From Colwellia sp. BRX10-3 (GTDB lineage Bacteria; Pseudomonadota; Gammaproteobacteria; Enterobacterales; Alteromonadaceae), in the NCBI RefSeq assembly GCF_014077505.1, contig NZ_JACGWA010000003.1, forward strand, positions 186,001 to 250,000: DNA of 64,000 nt, given 5' to 3'. The notes beneath the pieces are model-generated. The model did not search any database. It saw only the letters and a list, made by a program, of their open reading frames with translations, and was not told the origin of the DNA. Numbering within the stretch: position 1 is the stretch's first letter; every line of letters starts with the position of its first letter. Positions 39,893 through 48,722 of the stretch are shown here, in pieces. A program made the translations under genes and the position numbers.

Positions 39893-40680
39893 CAGTAATG
39901 ACTTACACTTTGCGTTAATGTTGACGAGGGTACGGACGTTGGTGCTTGATGATGGTTAATAAATATTTGCTCTAATGTTATGGGGAGCGCTTGGCTATCT
40001 TGTTGCTCTTTACCTTTGAGTAAGGTATCTAAAGGTTCATCTATAATAAGCTGACCAGATTTAATCATTAATATGCGTTGTGCTATTTTTTCAATTTCAG
40101 GCAAAGTATGTGTACTGAGCAATACCGTTCTCTGTTCTCGTTGATTGTTAATTAACGCTAAAACTTGCTGAACTTGTATGGGATCTAGGCCACTGGTTGG
40201 CTCATCTAAAATAAGTAATTTAGGCTCGTGAATAATAGCCTGAGCTATACCGACTCTTTGCTTGTAACCTTTAGATAATGTTGAAATAATTTTGTCTTTA
40301 ACGTGCGCTAATTGGCATTCTTCTAAGGTTTTTGCTATTTGAACCTTTTGATTTTTAGATGACACGCCTTTTATTTCAGCGGCAAACTTTACATACTGCA
40401 ATACCGTCATGTTGTTATACAAAGGCGGCGTTTCTGGTAGGTAACCAATTTTCTGTCTAATGGTTAACGAGTGCTGAGTAATATCATCGCCATCAATGAA
40501 AACTCTGCCAGAAGATGGCGCTAGAAAAGCTGTTATAATACGCATTAAGGTCGTTTTACCTGCGCCATTTTTTCCTAAAAAACCAACAATATCTCCTTGG
40601 TTAATTTCAAAGCTGACATTGTCTACAGCTTGCAATTCACCAAAGTTTTTACTGATATGCTCAACCGTTAGAATACTCAC
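39892..40680 (-). CDS. GldA-like ABC-transporter ATP-binding protein
   Basis: A 262-residue ABC ATPase. Walker A is GFLGKNGAGKTTLMR, the Q-loop region is IGYLPETPPLY, the signature is LSKGYKQRVGIAQA, Walker B is LLILDEPTSGLDP and the switch His is in LLSTHTLPE. It energises the adjacent ABC-2 permease. The first gene of the minus-strand operon, it ends in a one-base overlap with the permease. The last 20 residues are a Ser/Thr/Pro-rich tail beyond the usual fold. Confidence 0.93.
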   Translation of the reverse strand: MSILTVEHISKNFGELQAVDNVSFEINQGDIVGFLGKNGAGKTTLMRIITAFLAPSSGRVFIDGDDITQHSLTIRQKIGYLPETPPLYNNMTVLQYVKFAAEIKGVSSKNQKVQIAKTLEECQLAHVKDKIISTLSKGYKQRVGIAQAIIHEPKLLILDEPTSGLDPIQVQQVLALINNQREQRTVLLSTHTLPEIEKIAQRILMIKSGQLIIDEPLDTLLKGKEQQDSQALPITLEQIFINHHQAPTSVPSSTLTQSVSHY

Positions 40681-41181
40681 TTAATAGCCTTTTAGTTTCT
40701 TCGTCATTTATTTCTTAAAATTCGTTATTTTAAAATATCGAGCAAGTTGAAAATTAGTCTAACCATTGATAAAGCGACATTAACAATGCACTATTGCAAA
40801 GCACTATTAGCAATGAAATTTTGATAAAACAGTGTAGCACGAACAAACTATATTAGTGTTTTATAAACAAAATCTTGCTGCAATTTATAGTGGCTTACTT
40901 GTATGGTTTAAAACTAAGCGAATGGTAATAATAAATTTGAACAAGGCTTTGAATAAACATGATTAAGTTGGCATTTTGGCTATGAATTAGTATGCTATTA
41001 AGTAACTATTAGCTGTAAATATTAAGCAGCTGGTTAGCATCTATCATTTTATAAGCTGACTTTAGAAAGCTTGTCCCTTTAAGTTGCTTTCAGTACTTTC
41101 ATATTTACAAAAAATATTGGTGTTTTCGGTTAGTTGGAGCTAATTGGTAATTCAGCCCATTTATATCATTAAGGAAACTAG
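40681..41181. other. Divergent intergenic region upstream of nhaA
   Basis: 501 bp between the ABC operon start and nhaA, AT-rich, with promoters for both directions expected. Short repeats of GCACTATT occur around 40790-40810. I see no ORF with a ribosome-binding site, no long hairpin and no recognisable riboswitch. Confidence 0.4.
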
Positions 41182-42528
41182 ATGACCAACGACTCTAAAA
41201 ATGCATTAGAACGAGGCTTGAACAATATTCAGCCACAATTTTCCAGCTTTATTCGTGCCCAAACAACCTCCAGTTTGTTTCTTTTGTTGTCAACAATCGT
41301 AGCTCTATGGTGGGCAAACTCAATCTACTCAGCAAGTTATGTCAATTTAGTGCACACGCCAATTGGCTTGATTTTTGGCGACTTCGAATTTAAAGCGTCA
41401 CTTAAGCATATTATTAATGATGGCTTAATGGTGATATTTTTCTTTTTACTTGGCCTTGAGATCAAACGCGAAGTGTTAGTGGGCGATCTGGCGGAACCTG
41501 AAAATCGTCGCATGCTGATTTTTTGTGCGCTAGGTGGCATGATTTGTCCGGCATTAATCTACTCAATGTTTAATTACTCTCTTGATTCACAAATAGGTTG
41601 GGGCATACCCATGGCCACCGATACTGCTTTTGCTCTCGGTGTGTTGACCATCGTAAGAAAACATATACCTGACAGCCTGTTAGCTTTCATTGTTGGCCTT
41701 GCTATTGTTGACGATGTTGGCGCAATACTTGTTATTGCCATATTTTATACTGAGCAAATTTCTATCATGCCACTGTCGAGCGCATTTGCACTTATCGCTT
41801 TTTTAGCCGTTGCTAACTATGCCGGCGTACGACAACCACTGTTTTATATTATTGTTAGCATTGCCACGTGGTTGCTAATGCTTAAATCTGGCGTTCATCC
41901 TACGGTTGCCGGTGTCGCCATTGCTTTGACCGTACCAGCACGTCCAGAGTTAGCATCAAAAAAATTACTAAATAAAGCAAAATCAATCATTAAATCGATG
42001 GAGAAGAAACCTAAGTCGGTAGATGTGCTTGGTAGTAAGGAAGACCACGAAAAGGTCTTAAAAGTACGTGATGTTGTTGAAGAAGCTAGTACGCCTTTGC
42101 GTAGATGGGAAGATGCCCTAGATTTGCCAGTAGCATTGTTTATTTTACCGCTATTTGCTTTAACTAATGCGGGTGTAGTGTTTAGCTTAAACTCACTTGT
42201 TGATAGCCTGCAACATCCTATTGGTTTAGGTATTATTTCTGGGTTATTACTGGGTAAATTTATCGGTATTTCTGGCGCTTGTTGGCTAGCTCTGCGTTAC
42301 AAGTTAGGCACCTTGCCCGGTGGCGTTAACTTTCAACACGTTGTAGGTGCTTCACTGATAACCGGTATTGGCTTCACCATGTCTACTTTTATCGCCATGC
42401 TAGGATTTGATGGACGACCTGAGCAACTGCAATACGCCAAAACAGCTATTTTAGTTGCCTCGGTACTTGCCGCAGTGCTTGGCGCATTATATCTGAGGTT
42501 GAATTCTGTAAAGCAAAAGGGCGAATAA
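41182..42528 (+). CDS. nhaA: Na+/H+ antiporter NhaA
   Basis: A 448-residue electrogenic antiporter exporting sodium in exchange for protons across the inner membrane. It has about 12 helices. The paired transport aspartates are in LAIVDDVGAILVIAIFYTEQ, and other family motifs are FFFLLGLEIKREVLVGDL, GWGIPMATDTAFALGVL and GISGACWLALRY. It is longer than E. coli NhaA (388) because of a charged cytoplasmic insert at about residues 258-310. ATG 41182 has AAGGAAA upstream. Sodium export fits a marine organism. Confidence 0.95.
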   Translation: MTNDSKNALERGLNNIQPQFSSFIRAQTTSSLFLLLSTIVALWWANSIYSASYVNLVHTPIGLIFGDFEFKASLKHIINDGLMVIFFFLLGLEIKREVLVGDLAEPENRRMLIFCALGGMICPALIYSMFNYSLDSQIGWGIPMATDTAFALGVLTIVRKHIPDSLLAFIVGLAIVDDVGAILVIAIFYTEQISIMPLSSAFALIAFLAVANYAGVRQPLFYIIVSIATWLLMLKSGVHPTVAGVAIALTVPARPELASKKLLNKAKSIIKSMEKKPKSVDVLGSKEDHEKVLKVRDVVEEASTPLRRWEDALDLPVALFILPLFALTNAGVVFSLNSLVDSLQHPIGLGIISGLLLGKFIGISGACWLALRYKLGTLPGGVNFQHVVGASLITGIGFTMSTFIAMLGFDGRPEQLQYAKTAILVASVLAAVLGALYLRLNSVKQKGE

Positions 42529-42774
42529 CTTTAACTGATAGGCCTAAATTAGGGTAATGTTTATGTTGAAAGTGGATATAAGTTGTTGCCCAACCACTAA
42601 AAAGTCAATTAAGCCAAAACTGATAATCGTTTACTTAGTACTGTTCGGATGTGAAAAAATCCAGTTGGCTATATTCATTTACCGCTTTTAGCAACGTCAA
42701 TATCCTATTAGCAAAACCAGTACAACAAGTAGTTGAGCTAATAGTTGGCAATTTAACTAGATACGAGGACTCTT

Positions 42775-43107
42775 ATGTTTGAACTTAAAACAATCGCTCT
42801 TTTTGCCATTACTGCGCTAGCAGAAATTGTTGGTTGTTATTTACCCTACCTTTGGCTAAAGCAAGATAAAAGTATTTTGTTGCTAATTCCAGCAGCGGCA
42901 AGTCTCGCATTATTCGCATGGCTACTAACGTTGCATCCTACGGCCGCTGGTCGTGTTTATGCGGCGTATGGTGGTGTATATATTTTTGTCGCAATATTAT
43001 GGCTTTGGGGCGTTGATGGCGTCAAACCTACATTTTGGGATGTTGTTGGTGGCTCAATTGCATTAGTTGGTATGGCTGTTATTATGTTCGCACCAAAAAC
43101 GGCATAA
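42775..43107 (+). CDS. YnfA/UPF0060 small membrane protein
   Basis: A 110-residue protein of four membrane helices, matching the UPF0060 (YnfA) family. Characteristic pieces are [35 protein letters not shown] and the closing GMAVIMFAP. YnfA is structurally related to small multidrug-resistance transporters. A resistance role has been reported in some enterics, but the function here is open. A CGAGGA site precedes ATG 42775. It is a single gene. Confidence 0.88.
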   Translation: MFELKTIALFAITALAEIVGCYLPYLWLKQDKSILLLIPAAASLALFAWLLTLHPTAAGRVYAAYGGVYIFVAILWLWGVDGVKPTFWDVVGGSIALVGMAVIMFAPKTA

Positions 43108-43232
43108 ATTGGCATTTTTACTGAAATTTAGTTAAGCATGAATGAAGCTTTAAAGATGTATAGAGTATAACCACGCTGCAAGCTATGCCAATGTCATAAC
43201 ATTAATTTATATTTTAAGGATACGGTTATCAA

Positions 43233-44393
43233 ATGGAATTGAAGAATGCTGCCAGGTTATCTGAATTAGATTGGTTGAGGGTTATATTGATTTTTGCAGT
43301 ATTCCTTCATCATGTTTTTATGCCTTTTAATGGTGATAATTGGCATATCATGAATAATGAATCAAGTAAGTTACTTGATGACGTAATGGTCTATTTTGAA
43401 CAATTTAGGTTACCTGCCTTATTTTTTATTTCTGGGGTTGGCACCGTTATTTTACTGTCCAAGGTAACAATTAAAAAATTTGCATTAGACAAGTTATTAA
43501 GGCTTTTTATTCCTCTACTTGTTGGGTTGTTATTGGTTGTTCCCCCACAGAACTATATTGAAAACATCAATCAACTTCAGTCATACTGGCAAGAATACCC
43601 CAAACTTGTGCTTAATTTTGAAGCGAATCATCTTTGGTTTATTGAGTACCTGATTGTATTTGCCTTTCTGGCCATTCCTATCAATATGTTTTTAAATTTT
43701 AATTTTGGGAAGGTAGTCATAAACGCGGTGAAAACCATTGCTAAATGCAGAGCAGGATTGTTTTTATTGGTTGGGTTTCTAATCATTATCAAAGTATATT
43801 TTTCTTTAACGTTTGCCAGCGATGATAACAAAATTGAGAACCTGTCATCTTCAGCCTATTACTTTTTCTTTTTCATCACAGGTATGATTTTCATTCGTAG
43901 TAAAAGTGTTTGGCAAGCCATATGCGACCAACGATTTTTTAATCTAATTATACTGCTCGTTAGTACATTGATTTTCTATGGGTACTATTATTCACCTGAT
44001 CTGAGTGAATACTTGTCACTAGATACCCGTTGGGCATTATGGTGGACAGTTTGCTGCTTGGTATCCTGGTCTATGCTGTTAACTATGTTAGGTTTCGCTC
44101 AGTATTATTTAACAAAAACACCCAAGTGGCTTCACATCAGCAATGAGCTTATTTACCCCTTTTATATTTTTCATCAAACCGTAATAGTGGTGATAGGTTA
44201 TTTTGTAATTAATTGGCAAATGCCCTTGTCGATTAAAGTAATTTCACTATTCGCTTTATCATTTTTGATAACAAGTGGAATTTGTTATTTCATTATTAAA
44301 CCCTTTAATATACTTAGGTTTTTATTTGGGTTAAAACCACTAAATAAAGCGACAACAGTGGTTGCTCAGAAGTCAGTAAAGTCGAATTTATAA
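43233..44393 (+). CDS. Acyltransferase-3-family membrane protein
   Basis: A 386-residue integral membrane acyltransferase with about ten helices. It starts with the family block ELDWLRVILIFAVFLHHVFMPF, where the His in FLHH is the expected catalytic residue. FEQFRLPALFFISGVGT is the conserved second block (R-x-P-x-x-F-F-x-S-G). Relatives transfer acyl groups such as acetyl or succinyl to sugars or glucans at the membrane (OpgC, OafA). The acceptor cannot be inferred. The ATG has AAGGATACGG upstream. An SRPBCC gene remnant follows. Confidence 0.85.
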   Translation: MELKNAARLSELDWLRVILIFAVFLHHVFMPFNGDNWHIMNNESSKLLDDVMVYFEQFRLPALFFISGVGTVILLSKVTIKKFALDKLLRLFIPLLVGLLLVVPPQNYIENINQLQSYWQEYPKLVLNFEANHLWFIEYLIVFAFLAIPINMFLNFNFGKVVINAVKTIAKCRAGLFLLVGFLIIIKVYFSLTFASDDNKIENLSSSAYYFFFFITGMIFIRSKSVWQAICDQRFFNLIILLVSTLIFYGYYYSPDLSEYLSLDTRWALWWTVCCLVSWSMLLTMLGFAQYYLTKTPKWLHISNELIYPFYIFHQTVIVVIGYFVINWQMPLSIKVISLFALSFLITSGICYFIIKPFNILRFLFGLKPLNKATTVVAQKSVKSNL

Positions 44394-44447
44394 AGCTGGC
44401 GTGATTAGTTTTTCTTAATGTTCAGTCGACATTATGTAAGCCATTAG

Positions 44448-44834
44448 TATAAAACTAGCGCTAATGATGGCCTGACTCAATGGTGGACCAACGATATCTC
44501 AGGGGCAGGAGAGGTTGGTTCAATTATCAAGTTTCGTTTTAATGGCGGCGGCCCTGATTTTAAAGTGATCGAGCTAGTGCCAAATAAAACCGTGCGTTGG
44601 CAGCATTCAGGTAATATGCCAGAAGCTTGGATAGGAACCGAAATCAGTTTTAAATTACACCTTGATGGCGCACAAACATTTGTGCGCTTTACCCATGCTA
44701 ACTGGCAAGAATCTTCAGACTTTATGGCGCATTGCAGTACTAAATGGGCGGTGTTTTTACTGAGTCTTAAAGATGCTATTGAAACGAATCAAGGGCGACC
44801 GTTCCCAAATGATATATCCATTGATCATTCTTAA
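44448..44834 (+). pseudogene. 5'-truncated SRPBCC/AHSA1-domain gene remnant
   Basis: The frame is open from 44448, directly after an in-frame TAG (44445-44447), to the stop at 44834. It encodes the C-terminal about 75-80% of an SRPBCC (START/AHSA1-like) protein: ANDGLTQWWTNDISGAGEVG, then VRWQHSG, GTEISFKL and FTHANWQ, all typical of the family. The N-terminal beta strand and helix (about 20-25 residues ending in a VYxALT-like segment) are missing, and no start with a ribosome-binding site exists before the conserved WW. The GTG at 44565 lies inside the domain, so it is not a natural start. Most likely a decayed gene or a frameshift just upstream. Confidence 0.7.
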
Positions 44835-44951
44835 TTATGGCAAACGTTTTTTTCAATAAAATTCAATGTCTATGGCACAACAACCGCTAGTGTTATCAGG
44901 CTTGATGTGGTTAAATTTAGTTATAAGAAAAATGGCTAAAAAGGCGCGCAT

Positions 44952-47900
44952 TTGTTCTATCTTTATCCCGCTAATAAAATGGAAAATTTGTTAGTATTGC
45001 TTGATAAAATCCAGCAACTTTCCCCACTTCCTGTTTTCGCTCAAGACACCGTAATAGTGCAAAATGCTGGCATGCAACATTGGCTTAATATGTCGCTGGC
45101 CGAACAGCGGGGCATCAGCATGAATATGAGCTACGCTTTGCCGTCGCAATTTTTGTGGAATTTAATTCGAAATTTAGCCAGCGATGAAGACGTGCCCGAG
45201 CAATCACCTTATTCAAGAGAAGTACTCGCTTGGCGTATTGATACTTTATTAGCCTCTAATGAAGTGATTGAAGATAGCGCGTTTCAAGTGGCTAGTGATT
45301 ATTGGCAGGCTGATTTAAACAATACTGCTAATAATTCATATAGCGAAGCTGAGCAGTTAAAGCGTTATCAATTAGCTTGTCAGTTAGCGGATTTATATGA
45401 GCAATACTTAATATTTCGGCCTGAATGGATCCACGCTTGGCATCAAGGTGAGTTTACTGCTTTTGATCACCAAACGAGTGCAGCTGCATCAGATAGTATC
45501 GAAGAAGGTGAACATGTTGAAGAAACAGAAGCAAGCAATGCTGTTTGGCAAGGTAAACTTTGGCATTTACTGGTACGCGAACAACCTTATGACCCCCGTG
45601 AACTAGTCGCGCTAGCAATAAAAAACTTAAACAATGTCGATAGATTAAAAGCACAAGCTTTACCGCATCGTTTATCGTTTTTTGGCATCAATGCCATGGC
45701 ACCACTTTGGCTTGAATTCATTAATGCCCTGAGTGAACAAATAGATGTACACTTTTTCCATTTAAACCCTTGTTATGCTTATTGGGGTGATGTGGTTACT
45801 GAAAAAAATGCTATTGAAGCTTGGCTTAAAGGCACTGATTTTTCCGCTGAATTTAAATCTTCAGATGAAAGTTGCAGCGAAAACAATCAACAATTGGGCT
45901 TCTTTACTGAAAAAGAAAGTACGAAAGTAGAAAGTACTAAAACAAAAGACTCTGATGTAGAAAATACAGATTTAGCCGATATAAACCGACAAGTGGGCAA
46001 TCCTCTATTAGCCAACTTAGGTCAGCAAGGCAGAGAGTTTATGGCCTTATTGTATCAATACAGTACTATCAATATTGATGTATTTGAGTCAGCTGTAGCA
46101 GATTTAGCAAGTGAAGACTCAATGAGTGCAGACCAAGCTAACCCTAGCGCAGAAGCCATCGCACAAGCTAATATTTTAGCCAGTGTCCAGCAAGATATTC
46201 TATCCCTCACTGATGCGCGTTCTCCTGAGTCTCAAAACCATGATAATCAATCGCCTAAAGTTGATGGTTCAATTTTAATTACCAGTGCGCACAGTGCTTT
46301 GCGAGAAGTGCAAGGTTTGCACGATTGGTTATTGCATCAATTTAATCAGGATAAAAGCTTAACGCCAAAAGACGTTTTAGTGATGTGTCCGCAAGTTGAG
46401 CAATACGCGCCTTATGTAAATGCGGTATTTACCCGCGGTTGGCAAGATATTGCTGATGAAGTGCCACCTTTGCCGTGTTCAATTGCTGATCGCATCAGTA
46501 AAGACGCCGAGCCGTTAGTTGCCGCGTTTTCACAGTTATTAACCTTGCCTGATAGTCGCTTTCAAGTATCGAGCTTAATTGCTTTATTACGTTTACCTGC
46601 GATGCAAGCTCGCTTTGGCATTAACCTTGACGATATTGAAAAAATCACCCATTGGCTTGAAGTTTCATGCGTGCATTGGGGCTTAGATAAAGCCCATAAG
46701 CAACAAGTGTTAGCGCAAAGCGAAGCTCAAGAAAGCGAAAAACTGAACGGCACCAGTGACAGCTTTACCTGGCAACAAGGTTTTACGCGCTTAATGCGGG
46801 GCTTTGCTTTTGCTGACCATAGCGTTATTTACCAAAACCAGATGTTATTGCCCACCATTGAAGGTAGCGATAGTGAGTTACTTGGCAAACTGATGTTAAT
46901 TATTGAACAGTTGCAACTAACCGCTATTAGCATGTCGAAAGCGCGCACAGCGGCGCAATGGCAGCAGTTTTTGTTTGATTTATTACAGCAACTCTTCGAC
47001 GATGAAAACGATAATGGTCTTAATGTGGTGCGCAGCGCAGTTGAGTCGTTAGTGGAATATTGTCAGCACGCGGCTTATACCAGCAATATTAGCTTGGCGG
47101 TTATTCGCGATTTTTTGAACAGTCATTTCAGTCAACCAGATCCCGGTCGACAGTTTATGATCGGACAAGTCACTTTTTGCTCTATGTTACCGATGCGCAG
47201 TATTCCTTTTAAAATTATTGCGGTATTAGGTTTGAACGATGGAGAATTTCCACGTCAACGCCAACCGTTAAGTTTTGATTTAATGACCACAACACCGGCG
47301 CAGTTGGGTGACAGATCTCGTCGAGGTGACGACAGATATCTATTCCTAGAGGCGATAATTTCTGCTCGCCAAGCTTTGTATTTAAGCTATCAAGGGAAAA
47401 ATATTCGAAATAATAAAGACCGTCAGCCGTCGTTAGTATTAAAAGAGCTGATGGAATATCTTGCCCGCGGTTATGGCTGGCAACTACTGGGTTTAAATGC
47501 TGAAGCTGGAGCTAAAACGAATACACTAAGCCAAGTGAGGCAATTACCCATGCAGGCGTTTAGCGAAAAAAATTATCTTGGCAGATTTGCGAGTTTTGAC
47601 GCTAACTGGCTTCATTTGCGTCGAGCAAAAGTGGATATTGAACCTACTGTTATAAATGGCGCTGCAATAGCCTCAGAAAATAACGTTGTGATTAGTGATG
47701 AAATTTTATCTGCCACTGATGTTATTCGTTTTTATCAGCATCCTTCGCGCTATTATGCTCAACACGCGCTTTATTTATATTTAGATAATACTAATACGGT
47801 AATTAATGACGTGGAGCCGTTTGTGCCTAACCACCTCGATAGCTATTTACTTAGGCAAGAATTACTCAACTATTACTTAGCTCCCACGCAAAGCAAGCAA

Positions 47901-48722
47901 AGTTGTGACGACATATTACTCAGCGCTAAACTTTCAGGCAACTTGCCCGACTTACCCAGCACCGATGAGTTGATAAAAGGCTGGCAAAAAGACAGTGAAG
48001 ACTTTAGTCAGTTTATTATCACGGAATTAACGCAAAATAACGGCTTAACTATTGCTCCTATCGATTGCAACGTCATGCTTGATTTAGCCAATATCTTAAC
48101 CAATCAAACCTTGCTTGCTGATGGCTTGTATTCAAACAGTGACTTAGAAATATTAACAAAGGTATTACCTAAACGTTTAACACTAAATTGCAAACTGACG
48201 ATTGTTGATAACAAAGCATTGTTTTATCGCAGCAGTAGCGCGAAAGCGAAAGACTTATTTACCTTATATTTGCATCAGTTAATTATTCAAATAGCACAAG
48301 CGGATGAAGCAAATGAAAACGCGGACATATTTGCCAATATTAGCGCTACACATGGTTACTATTTTGACACCAAAAGCCAGAAACCAAGCCAATTTTACTT
48401 TAGTGATATTGAAGATGCCAAAGGGCAATTATTACGTTTAATTACGTCGTTTTATTTAGGGCAACATCAGCCACTATTACTTAATGGCGATATTGGTGAA
48501 AAAATACGTAAGAGTAAAGTGTTTGAGCAAACGCAGTTCGAACAATTTTGGTCTGACAGTAACAGTTTCCAAGCCTTTGGCGATGATGCCTATGTACAAT
48601 ATTTTTGGCCTCAGTGCCCTGATTATGACGAAATATCGCCAAGGTTATTGACCTTGTATCAGCCGATGTTCGATGCCTTGCAGACAGTAAAGCAAAGTGT
48701 AAAGCAGGGAGCTAAAAAATGA
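44952..48722 (+). CDS. recC: Exodeoxyribonuclease V gamma subunit
   Basis: A 1256-residue RecC, the subunit of RecBCD that scans for Chi and splits the DNA strands during double-strand-break repair. The N-terminus MFYLYPANKMENLL aligns with the E. coli MLRVYHSNRLD start and supports TTG 44952 with AAGG upstream. Conserved inactive-helicase blocks include NAGMQHWLNMSLAEQRGI, FFHLNPCYAYWGD, VGNPLLANLGQQGREF and LGLNDGEFPRQRQPLSFDLM. It is about 130 residues longer than E. coli RecC, with acidic/Ser-rich insertions near residues 175-195 and 301-342. It overlaps recB by four bases. Confidence 0.95.
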   Translation: MFYLYPANKMENLLVLLDKIQQLSPLPVFAQDTVIVQNAGMQHWLNMSLAEQRGISMNMSYALPSQFLWNLIRNLASDEDVPEQSPYSREVLAWRIDTLLASNEVIEDSAFQVASDYWQADLNNTANNSYSEAEQLKRYQLACQLADLYEQYLIFRPEWIHAWHQGEFTAFDHQTSAAASDSIEEGEHVEETEASNAVWQGKLWHLLVREQPYDPRELVALAIKNLNNVDRLKAQALPHRLSFFGINAMAPLWLEFINALSEQIDVHFFHLNPCYAYWGDVVTEKNAIEAWLKGTDFSAEFKSSDESCSENNQQLGFFTEKESTKVESTKTKDSDVENTDLADINRQVGNPLLANLGQQGREFMALLYQYSTINIDVFESAVADLASEDSMSADQANPSAEAIAQANILASVQQDILSLTDARSPESQNHDNQSPKVDGSILITSAHSALREVQGLHDWLLHQFNQDKSLTPKDVLVMCPQVEQYAPYVNAVFTRGWQDIADEVPPLPCSIADRISKDAEPLVAAFSQLLTLPDSRFQVSSLIALLRLPAMQARFGINLDDIEKITHWLEVSCVHWGLDKAHKQQVLAQSEAQESEKLNGTSDSFTWQQGFTRLMRGFAFADHSVIYQNQMLLPTIEGSDSELLGKLMLIIEQLQLTAISMSKARTAAQWQQFLFDLLQQLFDDENDNGLNVVRSAVESLVEYCQHAAYTSNISLAVIRDFLNSHFSQPDPGRQFMIGQVTFCSMLPMRSIPFKIIAVLGLNDGEFPRQRQPLSFDLMTTTPAQLGDRSRRGDDRYLFLEAIISARQALYLSYQGKNIRNNKDRQPSLVLKELMEYLARGYGWQLLGLNAEAGAKTNTLSQVRQLPMQAFSEKNYLGRFASFDANWLHLRRAKVDIEPTVINGAAIASENNVVISDEILSATDVIRFYQHPSRYYAQHALYLYLDNTNTVINDVEPFVPNHLDSYLLRQELLNYYLAPTQSKQSCDDILLSAKLSGNLPDLPSTDELIKGWQKDSEDFSQFIITELTQNNGLTIAPIDCNVMLDLANILTNQTLLADGLYSNSDLEILTKVLPKRLTLNCKLTIVDNKALFYRSSSAKAKDLFTLYLHQLIIQIAQADEANENADIFANISATHGYYFDTKSQKPSQFYFSDIEDAKGQLLRLITSFYLGQHQPLLLNGDIGEKIRKSKVFEQTQFEQFWSDSNSFQAFGDDAYVQYFWPQCPDYDEISPRLLTLYQPMFDALQTVKQSVKQGAKK

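Noticed and set aside
40681-41181. Riboswitch-like element upstream of nhaA
   Set aside because: Looked for a structured leader because the gap is long, but no convincing stem set was visible.
44565-44834. 89-residue protein starting at GTG 44565
   Set aside because: The start lies within the SRPBCC domain. The frame and homology continue upstream, so it is annotated as part of a truncated pseudogene.
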